Shown one piece after another: positions 51,998 through 62,476 of a stretch of DNA of 64,000 nt. The first letter of the stretch is position 1. Each line of letters opens with the position of its first letter. The stretch covers positions 806,001 through 870,000 of the forward strand of contig NZ_CP136964.1 in assembly GCF_002871345.2 (NCBI RefSeq). The letters are read 5' to 3'. The notes under the pieces were generated by a model, which had not been told where the DNA came from, did no database searches, and was given only the letters and a program-made list of their open reading frames with translations. Made by a program: the position numbers and the translations under genes. This DNA comes from Nosocomiicoccus massiliensis. Its GTDB lineage: Bacteria > Bacillota > Bacilli > Staphylococcales > Salinicoccaceae.

Positions 51998-53506
51998 TTG
52001 TATTATTTCAGTACATTAATGAATATATCTCAATCCGTTGCTGATTTTTTCTCATCACTTTCGTATGCAACGATTTTTACATTTATCATCTTACTCATTA
52101 ACTTCGTACTCGCAATTGGTATGATCTTTTGGGAGCGTAAAAGTGCTCAAAGTGTTTGGGCATGGCTATTTGTCCTCTTCTTCATACCAATTATCGGATT
52201 TATTTTATATGTCTTATTCGGTCGTACGATATACAATAAAGAAATTTTTAAAATATCCGAAGAAGATAAAATTGGTCTTGAATCACTCGTTACAGAGCAA
52301 CTCGAAGATATTAAGATGGACAAGCTAACACTTCCGTCAGAAGAAGCTAAAAAACATCGTAAACTGATCCATATGTTATTAAACAATAATCAGTCATTCA
52401 TAACGTCTAATAACAAAGTAGAGACATTTTATGAAACGACAGAGTTTTTTGATCAGATGATACATGATATAGAAAATGCAAAAGACCATATTCACTTTCA
52501 ATTTTATATTTTTAGATTAGATTCACTTGGCCAAAGAATTTACGACGCCCTACTTAAAAAGCAAAAAGAAGGGGTTGACGTTAAAATTTTATATGACGAC
52601 ATGGGCTCACGTACTTTAAAACTTAGAAACTTTAAAGAGTTACGTGATTACGGCGGAAAAGTTGAAGCATTCTTCCCAAGTCGTCTCTCTCTTATAAACC
52701 CTCGTATGAATAACCGTAATCACCGTAAAAACATTGTTATAGACGGTAAAATTGCATATACGGGAGGTACAAATGTCGGAGAAGAATATATCGGTTTGAG
52801 TAAAAAATTTGGCTACTGGAGAGACACGCATATTCGAGTTCAAGGAAACGCTGTAAAATCTCTACAACTACGTTTTATGCTTGACTGGAACTCTCACGCA
52901 ACGCGTGACAATTTAAAACACCATCCACGTTACTTCCCAGAAATTCCAGTCGTTGGTGATACGACGATGCAAATCGCAGCAAGTGGTCCAGATGAAGAAT
53001 GGGAGCAAATTAAATACGGTTACTTAAAAATGATCTACTCAGCTAAAAAGTCTATATACATTCAGTCACCGTACTTTATACCTGACCAATCGATGAGAGA
53101 AGCGATTAAAATCGCACTCCTGTCAGGCGTCGAAGTTAACATTATGATCCCACCATTTCCTGACCATCCATTCGTATACTGGGGGACGTATCATAACGTT
53201 GGAGAGCTTGCGATGATAGGAGCAAGCGTCTACATTTATGAGCGTGGTTTCCTACATCAAAAAGTAATGATAATCGATGACGAAGTCGTATCGATTGGAT
53301 CATGTAATATGGATAACAGAAGTTACGCACTAAACTTCGAAGTCAACGCGTTTATATTCGATGAAAAAGAAGCGATAAAAAATAGACTTCAATTTGAAAA
53401 AGATGCGCTACATTCACGCATACTTTCACCGGAAGTCTATCAATCTAGAAGTAAGTGGATTAAATTTAAAGAAGCAATCGCAAATTTAATTGCACCGATA
53501 CTATAA
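51998..53506 (+). CDS. cls: cardiolipin synthase
   Basis: About 502 residues. A TTG at 51998 fits the AGAGG site at 51983-51987; an ATG at 51980 is the alternative but has no site. Two N-terminal helices (IFTFIILLINFVLAIGMIF, FVLFFIPIIGFILYVLFG) and two PLD motifs, NHRKNIVIDGKIAYTGG and FLHQKVMIIDDEVVSIGS. Condenses two phosphatidylglycerols to cardiolipin. Gene order matches staphylococcal cls2. Confidence 0.93.
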   Translation: MYYFSTLMNISQSVADFFSSLSYATIFTFIILLINFVLAIGMIFWERKSAQSVWAWLFVLFFIPIIGFILYVLFGRTIYNKEIFKISEEDKIGLESLVTEQLEDIKMDKLTLPSEEAKKHRKLIHMLLNNNQSFITSNNKVETFYETTEFFDQMIHDIENAKDHIHFQFYIFRLDSLGQRIYDALLKKQKEGVDVKILYDDMGSRTLKLRNFKELRDYGGKVEAFFPSRLSLINPRMNNRNHRKNIVIDGKIAYTGGTNVGEEYIGLSKKFGYWRDTHIRVQGNAVKSLQLRFMLDWNSHATRDNLKHHPRYFPEIPVVGDTTMQIAASGPDEEWEQIKYGYLKMIYSAKKSIYIQSPYFIPDQSMREAIKIALLSGVEVNIMIPPFPDHPFVYWGTYHNVGELAMIGASVYIYERGFLHQKVMIIDDEVVSIGSCNMDNRSYALNFEVNAFIFDEKEAIKNRLQFEKDALHSRILSPEVYQSRSKWIKFKEAIANLIAPIL

Positions 53507-53542
53507 AAAAAGCTCCGTTTAGCTATAGCTAAACGGAGTTTT
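53507..53542. terminator. bidirectional terminator between cls and yidC
   Basis: CTCCGTTTAGCT/AGCTAAACGGAG perfect stem with 2-nt loop (53513-53538), A- and T-runs on either side. Confidence 0.85.
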
Positions 53543-53543
53543 G

Positions 53544-54410
53544 TTATTTCTTCTTTTTGTTTTTATTCGGTAATACTTTTGCACCTTGTGATTTTCTTTC
53601 TTTTTCTGCAAGTTCTTTTTCGTGTGCTGCTAAAATCGGCGCCATTTCTTCATCGACCTTTTTACGGTAATATAAGTTACCGATAATCGTTTGAAGGATT
53701 AAGAACGCACCACCGACTGCCCAGTATAATGGTAAGGCAGATGGTGAAATCACCGAAATCCACAGAATCATCAGTGGCGAAATAAACATAAATAATCGCA
53801 TTTGCTTTTGTTGTTCTTCTGGTAAGAACATCATAGATACGTATGCTTGAACCGCGTATACGAGTACCGCGATCGCAATCATAATGAAACTGCGCTCTGT
53901 TAAGTCCATCCATAAGAATTCTGGATATTTAGTAATACCACCTTCTGATGGATATTTTAAAGCGAAGAATAACGCCATAACGATTGGCATTTGAATTAAG
54001 ATTGGTAGACATCCAACATTTAATGGGTTAATATCGTGTTTCTTATATAACGCCATCATCTCTTGTTGAACAGCCATTTTTTCTTCTTGCGTCGTCGCAA
54101 CTTTCATACGGCGCTGAATGTCTTCCATTTCTGGTTTAACAATCTTCATCTTCTCACGCATCAACATTTGATTTTTATATGTTTTCATCATGAATGGGAA
54201 GATGATTAAGCGCACGATTAACGTTAATACGATAATCGCAAGACCATAGTTATGGTTTAAGTGATCTCCAAGCCAATGAAGTAAGTTGTCCATTGGTTGA
54301 ACAAATGTATTAAAGAAAAAACCATCTCTGTTTTCAGGCTTCGAGTAGTCACACCCTGCTAAAAACAAGACGAGGCCCATCGTTAACGGTAACAGCCATT
54401 TTTTAGCCAT
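53544..54410 (-). CDS. yidC: membrane protein insertase YidC (OxaA)
   Basis: 288 residues; lipoprotein signal with lipobox FLAGC (Cys-20), then five helices of the YidC/Oxa1 core (YGLAIIVLTLIVRLIIFPF, cytosolic helical hairpin KIVKPEMEDIQRRM...YKKHDINPLNVGCLPILIQMPI). C-terminal tail basic (GAKVLPNKNKKKK), as in Gram-positive YidC. It inserts and folds membrane proteins. Confidence 0.94.
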   Translation of the reverse strand: MAKKWLLPLTMGLVLFLAGCDYSKPENRDGFFFNTFVQPMDNLLHWLGDHLNHNYGLAIIVLTLIVRLIIFPFMMKTYKNQMLMREKMKIVKPEMEDIQRRMKVATTQEEKMAVQQEMMALYKKHDINPLNVGCLPILIQMPIVMALFFALKYPSEGGITKYPEFLWMDLTERSFIMIAIAVLVYAVQAYVSMMFLPEEQQKQMRLFMFISPLMILWISVISPSALPLYWAVGGAFLILQTIIGNLYYRKKVDEEMAPILAAHEKELAEKERKSQGAKVLPNKNKKKK

Positions 54411-54520
54411 AATTTCACCTCTAATTTTATATACAAGAGTGATTGTACCATACTTACAACCACATTTACAGATAAAACATGAGGAAAATAGGCGATATAT
54501 TTGAATCTACTCAGAAATAT

Positions 54521-54709
54521 TTAATCTTCTTTTTTCATTAATCGCATACTATTCAGAGTAACGATTAAAGTCGCTCCGATATCAGAGAATATCGCAATCC
54601 ATAAAGTTAACCATCCTGGAATCACGAGTAGTAATGCAATTAGTTTAATCCCTAATGAAAATGTAATATTTTGTTTTATAATTGTTAACGTCTTTTTGCT
54701 TAAACGAAT
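54521..54709 (-). pseudogene. C-terminal fragment of a CadA-type heavy-metal P-type ATPase
   Basis: The minus frame reads [15 protein letters not shown], then [20 protein letters not shown] and [18 protein letters not shown], ending LMKKED. This is the last two membrane helices of Cd/Zn-exporting P1B ATPases and nothing of the catalytic domains. The fragment overlaps the last codons of thiD in a different frame; the sequence join near 54705-54710 implies a deletion or insertion that fused thiD to the remnant. No start or ribosome site. Confidence 0.85.
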
Positions 54710-55497
54710 GATGTAATGTCGATAAAATGATTCAGTGGACCATTCTTTTTACCGATATCTAGACTGTTTTTTAAACCAGCAGTGACGTATCGCTTCGCTT
54801 TTCTAAACGCGTCTTCTAAACTATTTCCTTTTGCAATCTCTGCCGTGATAACTGCAGAAAACGTACTGCCACTTCCACGCTTATTTTTTGTCTGAACGAT
54901 TGCTTCAGTGAGTTTTAACGACGTCGTCTTCGTATATAAATAATCACACGCTTCACCAGTCATATTACTATCGTTAATAATTACTGCTTTTACACCGATT
55001 TCTCTTAAAAAGATTTTCGCTGCTGTTTCGATATCTTTTTCAGTCTCAATATCAATACCTGTTAACGATTTTGCTTCGTTGATGTTCGGTGTCACGACTG
55101 CAGCATGATGAAGTAATTGTTGTTTTAACACACTCGTCGTCTCTTCTGAAATAATACGCTGTCCGTCGCGTGTAAAAATGTACGGATCGACGACGAATGG
55201 TATATGATACTGTTTGACGTATTTCGTGAGCATTTCAATCATCGGTATGCTCGTGATCATTCCGGATTTCATTGCAAATGGAATTGTGTCATCAAATATA
55301 CTTTTAAGCTGCTCTTCTAAAAAATCATCTGGTATTTCTAATACATCTTTAATACCACTCGAGTTTTGTGCCGTTAAACTTGTAATTGCAGACATTCCGT
55401 ATACACCTAAATTTTGAAACGCCTTTAAATCTGCATTCACGCCAGACCCTCCTGTTGGATCATAGCTCGACACAGTGAGCACAATTGGTAATGTCAT
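54700..55497 (-). CDS. thiD: hydroxymethylpyrimidine/phosphomethylpyrimidine or pyridoxal kinase (ThiD-like)
   Basis: 265 residues of the ribokinase family ThiD/PdxK branch: [41 protein letters not shown]. In the nucleotide/catalytic motif GTGC the Cys is replaced: KRGSGSTFS (Ser-211). The N-terminal SYDPTGGSG deviates from the usual SDSSGGAGIQ. This may be a pyridoxine kinase variant or an enzyme with changed activity. No thiM or thiE is adjacent. The 3' end abuts a cadA remnant. Confidence 0.8.
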   Translation of the reverse strand: MTLPIVLTVSSYDPTGGSGVNADLKAFQNLGVYGMSAITSLTAQNSSGIKDVLEIPDDFLEEQLKSIFDDTIPFAMKSGMITSIPMIEMLTKYVKQYHIPFVVDPYIFTRDGQRIISEETTSVLKQQLLHHAAVVTPNINEAKSLTGIDIETEKDIETAAKIFLREIGVKAVIINDSNMTGEACDYLYTKTTSLKLTEAIVQTKNKRGSGSTFSAVITAEIAKGNSLEDAFRKAKRYVTAGLKNSLDIGKKNGPLNHFIDITSFV

Positions 55498-55510
55498 TGT
55501 AGCTCCTCCT

Positions 55511-57106
55511 TTACTTTACAAAATATTGTTTAATCACTGTCTCTAATACGACAGGTAACTCTTTAAACGCACTCGGCTTTAATAATCTCTCTGTAACTTT
55601 ATGCGCATCTTTACCGATTGGACCGCAGTTTAATACCGGTGCTGATATTTCTTTAATATCTTCAAAAGGTATCATATACGTCTTATTAAACGTCGGAGTG
55701 TTTAAGCTAAATACTCTATCACTTTCATAGCTCGTCGCGTATTTCACATAACTTAAGTCACAAATACCGTTAAAGAAATGTACTTGTTCAACGTTACGAT
55801 TCAATGTGTTACTCGTTTCTTTTATCGTTTCGACGATATTTTGAACGAGTGTATCTTCTGAACTGTTAGTTGCTGGATAATAAGGCGGAGTGAAAAACGT
55901 GACGACTGTTGGTCCTAAATGACGCAGTAACATCATAATTTTGTCGATTGCTTCGATACATTGTAAATGATCGTCTTGATTGTTTGAAATATTTTCTAGT
56001 AGTTCACTGACTTTATCTTCCCCAAATTTATCGATTGCTTGTTGAAGTAACTCTTCATACGTACAGACGTTTACATTTACTTTTTCTTCTTTATAAATAC
56101 CATCGTCAAACGTTTGAATAACTTCATTTACCTCATCCACCGACTCTTTGACAATCGTGTTGAACGTATTAAATATCTCACTCGCATTTTGTTTAAATAT
56201 AAATAAATTATATAAACTGACCGTTCTAAACGGCGTTTGAACGTCGTAGTGCGCCTTTAAATCACGCATCATCAACGAAACAGGTAACGGTGTTTCTTCA
56301 CCCTCATAGCGCTCTATAAACGATTTGTTGTATTCCATATTTTTATTGATGAAGCTCATTATGTAATTCGAGCTTAAACCGTTCATCGCGTTACCGACGT
56401 GCGTTTCTTTACCGTAAACGTACACTGCAGGCATTAACTTTCCAATCGTTCCAGTATATACGTAGTGCGTATTGTTACCAGGTGCTTGTTGGAATGTCGG
56501 TTCACTATTTAAGTGAAGTACGATATTTAAATCTTTTTCTTTTCGTATTTCATTGATTTTTTTAACTGCTGCTAACATTCCTTTAGATCCTACTTCTTCA
56601 TCAGGCACTGTAACGAGTAATAAGTTTACGTCCCAGTTTTCAAGCGCTGCTTTTTCGATTAAAGACATATGGAGCATAAGACCTGGTTTCATATCCATAC
56701 TACCACGACCAAAATAATAGTGTCCTGTTTTAATATCAGATACGGCATCATCATTTAAGTACGTATGATCAGATTTAAAAATATCTGTTATTTTATCCAT
56801 ACTAAATGCATGTTGTTTATACTCTCCAAAGTCATCGATACCGACTGTGTCGAAGTGACTAATTAAAACGACTGTATCATTATTTTCATTACCAGCGTAA
56901 TGTGCAAGGACAGCACGTCGGTCATCTTCAGTATGCGCAAAATATATGTGATCACTATGTGTATTAAAATAATCGAGTTTGAGTAATTCACTCTTTACTA
57001 AGTCTGGAAAACTTTTCTCTCCTGTTGAATGTGTGATTGAATCATGTTTAACGAGTGTTTTTAATAACTCTACACGGCTCTCTTCTGTTTGCCATAAACC
57101 GTTCAT
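55511..57106 (-). CDS. M20-family peptidase, RocB-like
   Basis: 531 residues. Zinc-site motifs: His in VVLISHFDTVG, bridging Asp in YFGRGSMDMKPG, catalytic Glu in VPDEEVGSKGML. The large insert and size match the arginine-utilisation protein RocB group. The substrate is uncertain. Only 13 bp separate it from thiD, so the pair may be co-transcribed. Confidence 0.85.
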   Translation of the reverse strand: MNGLWQTEESRVELLKTLVKHDSITHSTGEKSFPDLVKSELLKLDYFNTHSDHIYFAHTEDDRRAVLAHYAGNENNDTVVLISHFDTVGIDDFGEYKQHAFSMDKITDIFKSDHTYLNDDAVSDIKTGHYYFGRGSMDMKPGLMLHMSLIEKAALENWDVNLLLVTVPDEEVGSKGMLAAVKKINEIRKEKDLNIVLHLNSEPTFQQAPGNNTHYVYTGTIGKLMPAVYVYGKETHVGNAMNGLSSNYIMSFINKNMEYNKSFIERYEGEETPLPVSLMMRDLKAHYDVQTPFRTVSLYNLFIFKQNASEIFNTFNTIVKESVDEVNEVIQTFDDGIYKEEKVNVNVCTYEELLQQAIDKFGEDKVSELLENISNNQDDHLQCIEAIDKIMMLLRHLGPTVVTFFTPPYYPATNSSEDTLVQNIVETIKETSNTLNRNVEQVHFFNGICDLSYVKYATSYESDRVFSLNTPTFNKTYMIPFEDIKEISAPVLNCGPIGKDAHKVTERLLKPSAFKELPVVLETVIKQYFVK

Positions 57107-57184
57107 CGTTAAATTCCTCCATTACTTTGTTCTATATATAAGACTACAACTTTTTGACGTCTTTTGATAGCGTTTTTATTTAAA

Positions 57185-57217
57185 ATAAAAAACCGATTAA
57201 GAATAATCTTAATCGGT
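57185..57217 (-). terminator. terminator of the transglycosylase gene
   Basis: Stem ACCGATTAAGA/TCTTAATCGGT (57192-57202 with 57207-57217), minus-strand T-run at 57186-57191. Confidence 0.85.
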
Positions 57218-57224
57218 CAAGTAA

Positions 57225-57872
57225 TTATAAGTAAGCACCACATGTTGGCCAAGGTTGTGCACCACGTTGAGCGTATAACATTTGTGCACGCATCGTTTGT
57301 TCTTCAGCAGAAGCTTGTGATGCAACACCTGTTCCACCCATTGCTTGCCATGTACCAGCGTCAAATTGATATAGGCCGTGATATGTTCCTGATGCATCTA
57401 CAATGTTTGGATTTCCACCAGATTCACACGCTGCAAGTCCTGCCCAGTTTAAACCATCGTTAGACGCTTGTTGAACTGGTGCTGATGCATGCGCGTTAGA
57501 ATTGTCATATGTATCATCATATGTTTCTTCATATGTCTCTTCTTGTTCGTTGTTATAGTTTGTTTCATTCGTTTTAGTATCTTCATATGCTACTTCAACG
57601 CTTTTTTCTTCTTTTGCTTTGTCTTTAGCTTTCTTCTTAGCTTTTTTCTCAGCTTTTAATTCGCTTGCTTTTAGTTCTTCTTTAAGTGCAATTTCTTTTT
57701 CTACTTTTTTCTCAGCTGTAAATGATTGAACTGATGATTTATATTCTTGTGCGATTTCAGCAATTATTTCGTTTGATTTTGCAGTTGGTTCATCTGCCTT
57801 AGCATGCGTTGAAAGTCCCATACCACTCGCTAATATCGCAACTGATCCTAATGCAAAAATTGTACGTTTCAT
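57225..57872 (-). CDS. secreted transglycosylase (SceD position, Rpf-like domain)
   Basis: 215 residues. Signal peptide (KRTIFALGSVAILASGMGLS, cleavage near AKA-DEPT), a Lys/Glu-rich coiled coil (45-95), a Thr/Glu/Tyr linker, and a C-terminal domain of about 75 residues: GLAACESGGNPNIVDASG (catalytic Glu), YHGLYQFDAGTWQAMGGT and WPTCGAYL. The CESGGN...WPTCG pair of Cys resembles the resuscitation-promoting-factor fold more than S. aureus SceD, but it sits in the same place near fabZ-murA. It cleaves or remodels peptidoglycan. A WalR site lies upstream. Confidence 0.85.
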   Translation of the reverse strand: MKRTIFALGSVAILASGMGLSTHAKADEPTAKSNEIIAEIAQEYKSSVQSFTAEKKVEKEIALKEELKASELKAEKKAKKKAKDKAKEEKSVEVAYEDTKTNETNYNNEQEETYEETYDDTYDNSNAHASAPVQQASNDGLNWAGLAACESGGNPNIVDASGTYHGLYQFDAGTWQAMGGTGVASQASAEEQTMRAQMLYAQRGAQPWPTCGAYL

Positions 57873-57975
57873 TATATATATGCCCCCAAAATATTGTCTC
57901 TTTTTTCAACTAGATACAATACTAACAAATTAAAGCATTTCATAGGTTACAGCTATATAAAGCTTTTACTTTATT

Positions 57976-57992
57976 TTTACAAAAACATTACA
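57976..57992 (-). promoter_or_regulatory. WalR binding site
   Basis: Minus strand TGTAAT, 5 nt, TGTAAA matches the WalR consensus TGTWAH-N5-TGTWAH exactly, about 105-120 bp before the transglycosylase start; WalKR controls cell-wall hydrolases in staphylococci. Confidence 0.65.
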
Positions 57993-58026
57993 ATCAGATG
58001 TCTATCATTAACGTTGTCAGATAACA

Positions 58027-58194
58027 TAAAAAACGCCTTAAGATTTCTCTTACGCAGCGTAGAAATCTTAAGGCGAGTGAGTGTGTGTGAGTATGAAAAG
58101 AATCTTAAAAAATTTAGTTTACAGCTTTATCAGACAAGTTTGAGAGAATTAGTCCATTCATATTTGAACTAGAAATGTATGTGTCTCCTTTCTT
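58027..58194 (-). ncRNA. candidate small transcript with promoter, RBS and terminator but no standard start codon
   Basis: From the promoter at 58201-58229 to the terminator at 58034-58075, about 165 nt. A strong GAAAGGAGA at 58184-58192 is followed 8 nt later by ATT, not ATG, opening a 20-codon frame (SSSNMNGLILSNLSDKAVN, then stop). Either an ATT-initiated peptide, an ATG-to-ATT inactivated gene, or a regulatory RNA. No other feature fills 57993-58336. Confidence 0.45.
58034..58075 (-). terminator. terminator of the small transcript
   Basis: Perfect 15-bp stem (58034-58048 with 58061-58075), 12-nt loop, minus-strand T-run at 58028-58033. Confidence 0.85.
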
Positions 58195-58200
58195 AAACAC

Positions 58201-58229
58201 AATATACAACCAAATATTATTTTCAACAA
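58201..58229 (-). promoter_or_regulatory. SigA promoter of the small transcript
   Basis: Minus strand TTGTTG (58229-58224), 17-nt spacer, TATATT (58206-58201). Confidence 0.5.
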
Positions 58230-58336
58230 ATCTCAATTTTTTAAATTTATAGAGTGATCCTCTGTAATTTTTAAATTTTAAGTCTTAATTTCGTACAGTT
58301 TTTTAAAATACGTCGTTTTTTCATCAAAGTTAGTAT

Positions 58337-58367
58337 AAAAAAGATCCAGCTTTACTCAGCTGGATCT
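58337..58367 (-). terminator. terminator of murA-fabZ unit
   Basis: AGATCCAGCT (58342-58351) with AGCTGGATCT (58358-58367), T-run on the minus side; it overlaps the last codons of fabZ. Confidence 0.8.
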
Positions 58368-58786
58368 CCGATTGCAAATGTAATTTCACATTGACATGCT
58401 ACTTTGTCTCCGACTTTGGCAACAGCTTTACCTTTACCAATCGGCCCTTTAACACGTGTAATTTCTACTGTTAATTCTAAAGTATCTCCAGGTGTCACTT
58501 GGTGTTTAAAGCGACACTTATCGATACCTGCAAAAAATGCAAGTTTCCCTTTAAATTGTTCTTCTTGTAATAAAGCAACTGCACCAGTTTGTGCGAGTGC
58601 TTCTACGATTAACACTCCAGGCATCACTGCGTATTCAGGGAAGTGTCCTTGGAAGAATGGTTCGTTTCCAGACACTTGTTTAATACCGACACATTTTTCA
58701 CCTGGGGTAATTTCAACGATACGATCGATTAATAAAAATGGTGGGCGATGCGGAATAATCGCTTTAATTTGGTCATAAGTTAACAT
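58352..58786 (-). CDS. fabZ: 3-hydroxyacyl-[acyl-carrier-protein] dehydratase
   Basis: 144 residues, hot-dog fold: [13 protein letters not shown], active-site His in [23 protein letters not shown]. It removes water from 3-hydroxyacyl-ACP in fatty-acid elongation. It follows the EpuA-like gene by 4 bp in the murA unit. Confidence 0.96.
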   Translation of the reverse strand: MLTYDQIKAIIPHRPPFLLIDRIVEITPGEKCVGIKQVSGNEPFFQGHFPEYAVMPGVLIVEALAQTGAVALLQEEQFKGKLAFFAGIDKCRFKHQVTPGDTLELTVEITRVKGPIGKGKAVAKVGDKVACQCEITFAIGDPAE

Positions 58787-58790
58787 ATCT

Positions 58791-58976
58791 TTATCCTCTC
58801 ATTAGATCTTTTATATGCTGCCACGTTTCAATTCTAAACACTTCAAACGGGTTCCCTAATATGCCATATCCAATCATTAGACCGATGACGACGAGTAAAA
58901 TTGCGATGTATAAATAGAGTAGTATACGTACAATCATCGGAATTTTTCGATGTACAATTTTAGATGTCTCTTTCAT
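58791..58976 (-). CDS. EpuA-family small membrane protein
   Basis: 61 residues: basic N-terminus, one helix ([26 protein letters not shown]), then [20 protein letters not shown]. The GYGILGNP...TWQHI pattern is that of the EpuA family (often labelled RNA polymerase beta subunit in databases, without basis). Function unknown; lies between murA and fabZ, as in staphylococci. Confidence 0.8.
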   Translation of the reverse strand: MKETSKIVHRKIPMIVRILLYLYIAILLVVIGLMIGYGILGNPFEVFRIETWQHIKDLMRG

Positions 58977-58990
58977 AACTCACCTCTAAA

Positions 58991-60268
58991 TTAAACGTGT
59001 TCGAGTTCAGCTTCTGTAACGCGCTCGATATCTGCCCCGAGAGCTTTTAATTTTTTATGAAAATCTACATATCCTCTGTCTAAATGACGAAGCTCTGTAA
59101 CCGTCGTTTCTCCTTCAGCAACAAGTCCTGCTAATATAAGAGCAGCTGCTGCACGTAGATCTGTCGCTTTTACACGAGCACCATGAAGTTCTTTACCACC
59201 GTGGATTACAGCATGATTATCTTGCAGTGAAATATCTGCATTCATCGTATTAAATTCTCTGACGTGCATGAAGCGATTTTCAAAAATAGTTTCAGTAACG
59301 ATACTCGTACCGTCAATCGTTAATAGTAATGCCATCATCTGACTTTGCATATCTGTCGGGAATCCGGGATGTGGTAATGTTTTAATGTCTGTTGGCTTTA
59401 ACGGTTCCGATGCATTTACACGGACATTATCCCCATCTTCAATAATTTGAACACCAATTTCTTCTAATTTAGATACGACTGCGCTTAAGTGCTCAATGAC
59501 GATATTTTGAATTAAAATATCACTTCTCGTTATCGCTGCAGCAATCATAAATGTGCCTGCTTCAATACGGTCAGGAATGACTTGATGCTTTGTGCCGTAT
59601 AACTGATCGACACCTGTAATTTTAATATGTCCAGTTCCTGCTCCAGTTACTTTACCACCCATACGGTTAATATAGTTTTGTAAATCGACAATCTCTGGTT
59701 CCATTGCAGCATTTTCAATATGAGTGACACCATCGGCAAGTGCTGCACCCATCATTAAGTTTTGTGTGGCACCGACACTTGGAAAATCTAGATGTATTTT
59801 AGCACCTTTAAGACGTCCATCTACTCTACCTTCAATGAAACCATCTAACGTTGTAAACGTGGCACCCATTTTTTCAAAACCTTTTAAATGTTGTTCAATT
59901 GGTCTACTACCAATTGCACAGCCGCCGGGCATCGCAACTTCACATTTACCGTAACGACCAAGTAGTGGTCCCATAACGAGCATAGAAGCTCTCATTTTGC
60001 TCACTAATTCATAAGGTGCTGATACCGATAAATCTGAACTTGCGTCTACGTATACTTTATCTCTTTCGATTTTAACATCTGCATTTAAAATACGAAGTAG
60101 TTCAACTAATGTTTTACAATCTGATAATTTTGGAACATTAGTAATTACCGATTCTCCTTCTGATGCTAAGAGAGACGCAGCTAAAATAGGCAGAACTGCG
60201 TTTTTAGCGCCTTCTATTTTTACACTTCCAGCGAGCTTTCGTCCACCCTTAACAATAATTCTATCCAT
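58991..60268 (-). CDS. murA: UDP-N-acetylglucosamine 1-carboxyvinyltransferase
   Basis: 425 residues from the ATG at 60268 ([27 protein letters not shown]), with GGAGTGAG upstream; the longer frame to 60292 has none. The active-site Cys lies in [15 protein letters not shown]. It makes the first committed step of peptidoglycan synthesis with PEP. Location beside fabZ and atp corresponds to S. aureus murA rather than murZ. Confidence 0.96.
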   Translation of the reverse strand: MDRIIVKGGRKLAGSVKIEGAKNAVLPILAASLLASEGESVITNVPKLSDCKTLVELLRILNADVKIERDKVYVDASSDLSVSAPYELVSKMRASMLVMGPLLGRYGKCEVAMPGGCAIGSRPIEQHLKGFEKMGATFTTLDGFIEGRVDGRLKGAKIHLDFPSVGATQNLMMGAALADGVTHIENAAMEPEIVDLQNYINRMGGKVTGAGTGHIKITGVDQLYGTKHQVIPDRIEAGTFMIAAAITRSDILIQNIVIEHLSAVVSKLEEIGVQIIEDGDNVRVNASEPLKPTDIKTLPHPGFPTDMQSQMMALLLTIDGTSIVTETIFENRFMHVREFNTMNADISLQDNHAVIHGGKELHGARVKATDLRAAAALILAGLVAEGETTVTELRHLDRGYVDFHKKLKALGADIERVTEAELEHV

Positions 60269-60332
60269 ATTCTCACTCCACATATTTCTCATTAATTTAA
60301 TTCTATAGACTTCTATTTATAGTGTAAAGTAT

Positions 60333-60563
60333 TTAGCTAAATAGTAGTTGTAGGTTTTGTGTTTCTACAAAAATATCAATGATAAAATTCGACATACTCG
60401 TCCCTAGAAGAATCGCGAGCAATATGTAAAACATTCTTATTTTAGCAGTATGACCTTTTTTAAAGATCATATCTACTTTTAAACAGTCTAAAATATAAAA
60501 TGCAAAAATAGAACATGCGATATGTAATATAATTTTCATCAATGCGATTTGAGATAAAAACAT
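60333..60563 (-). CDS. DUF1146 membrane protein (YwzB-like)
   Basis: 76 residues, two helices (IILHIACSIFAFYILDCL, MFYILLAILLGTSMSNFIIDIF) separated by a basic loop. Location directly after atpC and before murA is the usual one for this family. Function unknown. The start is the ATG at 60563; no strong ribosome site is visible. Confidence 0.75.
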   Translation of the reverse strand: MFLSQIALMKIILHIACSIFAFYILDCLKVDMIFKKGHTAKIRMFYILLAILLGTSMSNFIIDIFVETQNLQLLFS

Positions 60564-60576
60564 TTAAAAACCCCTT

Positions 60577-60608
60577 AAAAAAAGTCTAAGGTTTCCCTTA
60601 GACTTTTT
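60577..60608 (-). terminator. terminator of the atp operon
   Basis: AAAAAGTCTAAGG/CCTTAGACTTTTT stem (60579-60591 with 60596-60608), overlapping no gene. Confidence 0.85.
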
Positions 60609-60610
60609 GT

Positions 60611-61018
60611 TTATTTAAATTGTGCAATATTCAAACGGTTAATTGCTCTTTGGAATGCAAGTTCTGCACGCACTTCATCGATTTCTTCTTCATGCGCACG
60701 TTTTAGAAGCTCTTCTGCTCTCTTACGTGCAGCTAGTGCACGATCAGTATCGATATCATCCGCGAATTCTGCAGCTTGAGTTAATACTGTAACTTTGTCG
60801 CCACGGATTTCTGCAAATCCATCAGTAATTGCTAAATATTCGAATTGACCATCGATTTTAGCTTTTACACTACCAATCTTTAAAGGTGTCACTGTTGGGA
60901 CGTGACCTGCCATGACCCCAAGTTCACCTTGCGTTGATTCCAAGATGACAATTTCGCAGTTATCATCAGTAAAAACAGAACCGTTAGGAGTAACTACATC
61001 TAATGCAATTGTACTCAT
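60611..61018 (-). CDS. atpC: ATP synthase epsilon subunit
   Basis: 135 residues: N-terminal beta sandwich (IALDVVTPNGSVFTDDNCEIV, GELGVMAGHVPTVTPL) and C-terminal helices (DRALAARKRAEELLKRA). It is the last gene of the operon; a central-stalk subunit that regulates F1. Confidence 0.97.
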   Translation of the reverse strand: MSTIALDVVTPNGSVFTDDNCEIVILESTQGELGVMAGHVPTVTPLKIGSVKAKIDGQFEYLAITDGFAEIRGDKVTVLTQAAEFADDIDTDRALAARKRAEELLKRAHEEEIDEVRAELAFQRAINRLNIAQFK

Positions 61019-61036
61019 ATAACTAACCTCCTGTTA

Positions 61037-62473
<1,437 letters not shown>

Positions 62474-62476
62474 TTA

